A DNA stretch of 64,000 nt from Pseudomonas fulva 12-X (GTDB lineage: Bacteria > Pseudomonadota > Gammaproteobacteria > Pseudomonadales > Pseudomonadaceae): the NCBI RefSeq assembly GCF_000213805.1, contig NC_015556.1, forward strand, positions 124,001-188,000, in the 5' to 3' direction. Below the pieces are notes generated by a model. That model was not told the origin of the DNA, searched no databases, and worked only from the letters and a program-made list of their open reading frames with translations. Position 1 is the stretch's first letter, and each line of letters starts with the position of its first letter. Of this stretch, positions 61,187-64,000 are shown piece after piece. The position numbers and the translations under genes were made by a program.

Positions 61187-62383
61187 TCAGCTGTTGGGCA
61201 GCAGGCGGCAGGTCAGGCTCTTGATGTAACGGGTCTCATTGATGGCCGGGTGCACCGGATGGTCCGGGCCCTGGGCGCCGCGTTCGAGCAGCTGGATGTT
61301 GCGGTCCAGATGGCGGGCGCTGGTCAGCAGGATGTTCTGCAGATTGTCCTCGTCCAGATGCATGGAGCAGCTGGCGCTGACCAGGATGCCGTCCTTGTTG
61401 AGCAGGCGCATGGCGGTTTCGTTGAGGCGACGATAGGCGGCCTCACCGTTCTTGATGTCCTTCTTGCGCTTGATGAAGGCGGGTGGATCGGCGATCACCA
61501 CGTCAAAACGCTCTTCGGCCGCCTTCAGCTCACGCAGAGCGGCAAACACGTCGCCTTCCACGCAGGTGACCTTCTCGGCGAAACCGTTGAGCGTGGCGTT
61601 GCGCTCCACGCCGTCGAGGGCGAATGCCGAAGCGTCCACGCAGAACACTTCACTCGCGCCGAACGCCGCAGCCTGCACACCCCAGCCGCCGATGTAGCTG
61701 AACAGATCGAGCACGCGCTTGCCCTTGACGTAGGGCGCCAGGCGCGCGCGGTTCATGCGGTGGTCATAGAACCAGCCGGTCTTCTGGCCTTCGATGACCG
61801 GCGCTTCGAACTTCACGCCGTTCTCTTCCAGGGCGACCCACTCCGGCACCACGCCAAAGGCGGTGTCGACATAGCGCTCCAGGCCTTCGGCATCGCGTGC
61901 GGCCGAGTCGTTCTTGAGCAGGATGCCGCTGGGCTTGAGCACCTGGATCAGCGCGGCCAGTACGTCGTTCTTGTGGCGTTCCATGGTCGCCGAGGCCAGC
62001 TGCACCACGAGGATGTCGAAGAAGCGGTCGACCACCAGGCCCGGCAGCAGATCGGAGTCGCCGTACACCAGGCGGTAGCAGGGCTGGTCGAACAGCCGCT
62101 CGCGCAGGCTCAGGGCAACATTGAGGCGGTGCACCAGCAGGGATTTGTCCAGCACGTGCTTGACGTCACGGGACAACAGGCGGGCGCAGATCAGGTTGTT
62201 GGGGCTCAGGGCAACGATGCCCAGGGGCTTGCCGCCGGCAGCTTCGAGGATGGCCTGGTCACCGGCTTCGAAGGCGTTGAGCGGTGTGGCGGCAACGTCG
62301 ATCTCGTTGCTGTAGACCCACAGGTGGCCGGCGCGCAGGCGTCGGTCGGCATTGGCTTTCAGGCGCAGGCTGGGCAGGGACAT
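61187..62383 (-). CDS. rlmI: 23S rRNA m5C1962 methyltransferase (RlmI)
   Basis: 398 residues from ATG 62383 (MSLPSLRLKANADRRLRAGH). N-terminal PUA domain (LRAGHLWVYSNEIDV, DQAILEAAGGKPLGIVALSP), central RlmI-like domain (LVYGDSDLLPGLVVDRFFDI), and a Rossmann methyltransferase: FYDHRMNRARLAPYVKGKRV, LDLFSYIGGWGVQAAAFGAS, VVIADPPAFIKRKKDIKNGE, VSASCSMHL with the catalytic Cys. Length is that of E. coli RlmI (396). Confidence 0.93.
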   Translation of the reverse strand: MSLPSLRLKANADRRLRAGHLWVYSNEIDVAATPLNAFEAGDQAILEAAGGKPLGIVALSPNNLICARLLSRDVKHVLDKSLLVHRLNVALSLRERLFDQPCYRLVYGDSDLLPGLVVDRFFDILVVQLASATMERHKNDVLAALIQVLKPSGILLKNDSAARDAEGLERYVDTAFGVVPEWVALEENGVKFEAPVIEGQKTGWFYDHRMNRARLAPYVKGKRVLDLFSYIGGWGVQAAAFGASEVFCVDASAFALDGVERNATLNGFAEKVTCVEGDVFAALRELKAAEERFDVVIADPPAFIKRKKDIKNGEAAYRRLNETAMRLLNKDGILVSASCSMHLDEDNLQNILLTSARHLDRNIQLLERGAQGPDHPVHPAINETRYIKSLTCRLLPNS

Positions 62384-62486
62384 GGTGGGCTCCGTCGCAA
62401 AAACGCGCATTCTAAACGAGGAGCCCGGTAGCTGCTTGCTGCAGTTGCAGGCCGTGGACGCACATCGGTGGTCCACGGCGGCTGGT

Positions 62487-63026
62487 TCAGGCAGCGAGTG
62501 CGTCGATCAGCTTCTCGTTGAAAGCTGGCAGGTCGTCCGGGGTACGGCTGCTGATCAGCTTGCCGTCGACCACCACTTCCTTGTCCACCCAGTTGGCGCC
62601 GGCGTTCTTCAGGTCGTCGGTCAGCGAGGGATAGCTGGTCAGGGTCTTGCCCTTGATCAGGTCGGCGCTGGCGAGAATCCAGGCACCATGGCAGATCACG
62701 GCGATCGGCTTGTTGGCCTTGGCGGCGTCCTTCACCAGCTCCACGGCCATCTCGTCGAGGCGGATGGTGTCGGCGTTGACCACGCCGCCGGGCAACACGA
62801 TGGCGTCATAATCGTCGATCTTGGCCGTATCGAAAGTCTTGTCGACGGTAAACGTGTCGGCCGGCGTGGTGTGGTTCCAGCCGGTGACCTTGCCGGACTT
62901 GCTGGACAGGATCTCAGCGGTGGCGCCGAGCTCTTCGAGTGCCTTTTTAGGGGCGGTCAGCTCGACCTGCTCGAAACCGTCGGTAACCAGCAGTGCGATA
63001 CGCTTGCCTGTCAGGGACTTGCTCAT
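62487..63026 (-). CDS. DJ-1/PfpI family protein (YhbO/class I glutamine amidotransferase-like)
   Basis: 179 residues from ATG 63026 (MSKSLTGKRIALLVTDGFEQ) with GAGGTG upstream. Nucleophile elbow AVICHGAWILASADLIKG with the active Cys, its Glu partner in DGFEQVEL, and the family strands DYDAIVLPGGVVNADTIRLD and NWVDKEVVVDGKLISSRTPD. Homologues act as general stress proteins, proposed deglycases or chaperones. Cytoplasmic. Confidence 0.92.
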   Translation of the reverse strand: MSKSLTGKRIALLVTDGFEQVELTAPKKALEELGATAEILSSKSGKVTGWNHTTPADTFTVDKTFDTAKIDDYDAIVLPGGVVNADTIRLDEMAVELVKDAAKANKPIAVICHGAWILASADLIKGKTLTSYPSLTDDLKNAGANWVDKEVVVDGKLISSRTPDDLPAFNEKLIDALAA

Positions 63027-63195
63027 CGAAAACACCTCTCTGAATATGCTGAGTGAGCAGTATTCGGGGCGCTGCGAGCGGGTAAGTTCAGGCCAGGCGA
63101 CGACCTGCAGATTTGTTCTGCAGCCGATGGGTCAAAAGTCGTCACGCTCAGGGTAGACTGCGAGTTCCATCTCATTCTTAACCTTGCCGCCTTCC

Positions 63196-64000
63196 ATGGA
63201 AAAAGAACTCTCCGCCGAGCAGATCCAGGCGTTTCTGCAGGGCATCAGTGTGCCTCCACAGCCGCAGATCATGGTCGATCTGCAGTTCGAGCAGTACATG
63301 CCCAACCCGGACCTGAAGGCCATCGCGCGGCTGATCAGCCAGGACCCAGGGCTGTCCGGCGCCTTGCTCAAGATCGTCAACTCGCCGTATTTCGGCCTGG
63401 CCAATCGCATCGGTTCCATTCAGCGGGCGGTCAACCTGCTGGGTAGCCGCTCGGTGATCAACATGGTCAACGCCCTGTCGATCCGTGGCGAGATGACCGA
63501 CGAGACCATCGTCACTCTCAACCGCTTCTGGGATACCGCCCAGGACGTGGCCATGACCAGCCTCACCCTGGCCAAGCGCATCGGTTACGAGTCCGTGGAC
63601 GAGGCCTACACCCTGGGGCTGTTCCACAATTGCGGCATCCCGCTGATGCTCAAGCGTTTCCCGGATTACATGAGCGTGCTCGAAGAGTCCTACGCCAGCG
63701 CCAGTGCCGAGCGGCGCATCGTCGACACCGAGAACCGCCTGCTCAACACCAACCACGCGGTGGTCGGCTATTACACCGCCAAGTCGTGGAACCTGCCGCT
63801 GCACCTGTGCCAGGCCATCGCCAACCACCACAACGTGCTGGCCATCTTCGCCGAAGAGAACGACAACGATGCCCAGCTCAAGAACCTGCTGGCGATCCTC
63901 AAGATGGCCGAGCACATCTGCCGCAGCTATCAGGTGCTGGGTAATCAGGATGAGGATCACGAGTGGCAGAGCATCGAGGCGCTGATCCTCGATTACGTGG
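63196..64000 (+). CDS. HDOD-domain signalling protein (partial, 3' end outside window)
   Basis: At least 268 residues from ATG 63196 (MEKELSAEQIQAFLQGISVP), running off the right edge. HDOD domain: LKAIARLISQDPGLSGALLK, IVNSPYFGLANRIGSIQRAV, NLLGSRSVINMVNALSIRGE, TLGLFHNCGIPLMLKRFPD, and NTNHAVVGYYTAKSWNLPLH. HDOD proteins are HD-superfamily relatives without phosphodiesterase activity, found in signal-transduction and stress contexts. Role not predictable. Confidence 0.9.
   Translation, partial: MEKELSAEQIQAFLQGISVPPQPQIMVDLQFEQYMPNPDLKAIARLISQDPGLSGALLKIVNSPYFGLANRIGSIQRAVNLLGSRSVINMVNALSIRGEMTDETIVTLNRFWDTAQDVAMTSLTLAKRIGYESVDEAYTLGLFHNCGIPLMLKRFPDYMSVLEESYASASAERRIVDTENRLLNTNHAVVGYYTAKSWNLPLHLCQAIANHHNVLAIFAEENDNDAQLKNLLAILKMAEHICRSYQVLGNQDEDHEWQSIEALILDYV

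Overview
The window is a high-GC, gene-dense gammaproteobacterial chromosome segment that reads as Pseudomonas (sensu lato). The protein content fits that genus (trpBA with TrpI, choline-sulfate genes, GloA, IlvD, PbpG, RlmI, UvrD, a CheA/CheW/CheR/CheD/CheB operon), and so do the many intergenic palindromes. From memory, in P. aeruginosa a SulP permease, choline-sulfatase genes, trpBA/trpI and a two-partner-secretion pair lie close together near the origin. I saw no tRNA, rRNA or CRISPR array. No species call is made.

Layout. 1-8638: housekeeping genes (acyl-CoA thioesterase, CPA2 antiporter, SMI1/KNR4-like protein, Tim44-like protein, solitary TRAP binding protein, UvrD). 8943-24500: an accessory island with a two-partner-secretion contact-dependent inhibition locus (cdiB, a 2,772-residue cdiA, cdiI), followed by an array of orphan toxin-tail/immunity cassettes. 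Each cassette begins at a palindromic repeat of the GGGGACAGA type. The array also holds a REP-associated tyrosine transposase and an IS4-type transposase remnant, and it is visibly AT-richer than its surroundings. 24522-31352: aldose epimerase, membrane and hypothetical proteins, alpha/beta hydrolase, MFS transporter, SulP transporter. 31804-35755: choline-sulfate catabolism (choline binding protein, choline sulfatase, divergent LysR regulator) plus a DOPA-dioxygenase-like gene. 35953-42521: transporter, PbpG, LysR/oxidoreductase divergent pair, Nramp-like transporter, hydroxyacid dehydrogenase. 42584-46438: trpA, trpB, a DUF3592 gene and trpI. 46533-50251: DUF3060 protein, gloA, phosphodiesterase, ilvD. 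50477-60451: a complete chemosensory operon on the minus strand (receptor, cheY, STAS protein, cheA, cheW, receptor, cheW, cheR, cheD, cheB) with a LuxR-type response regulator upstream. 61187-64000: rlmI, a DJ-1/PfpI protein and a truncated HDOD protein.

The most interesting material: (1) the orphan cdi cassette array, where every toxin-tail remnant starts immediately after a RAYT-type palindrome and is followed within 0-18 bases by an immunity-like gene; (2) a CheA carrying two tandem MshEN-like motifs between its P2-like and P3 regions, which could link chemosensory signalling to cyclic-di-GMP; (3) two copies of an intergenic element (6304-6428 and 35762-35889) whose three helices are conserved by compensatory change; (4) a 267-bp cloverleaf-like inverted-repeat element at 39711-39977; (5) an Nramp-related transporter lacking both canonical metal-binding motifs.

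Many long open frames lie antisense to real genes, as expected at this GC content, and are left out.
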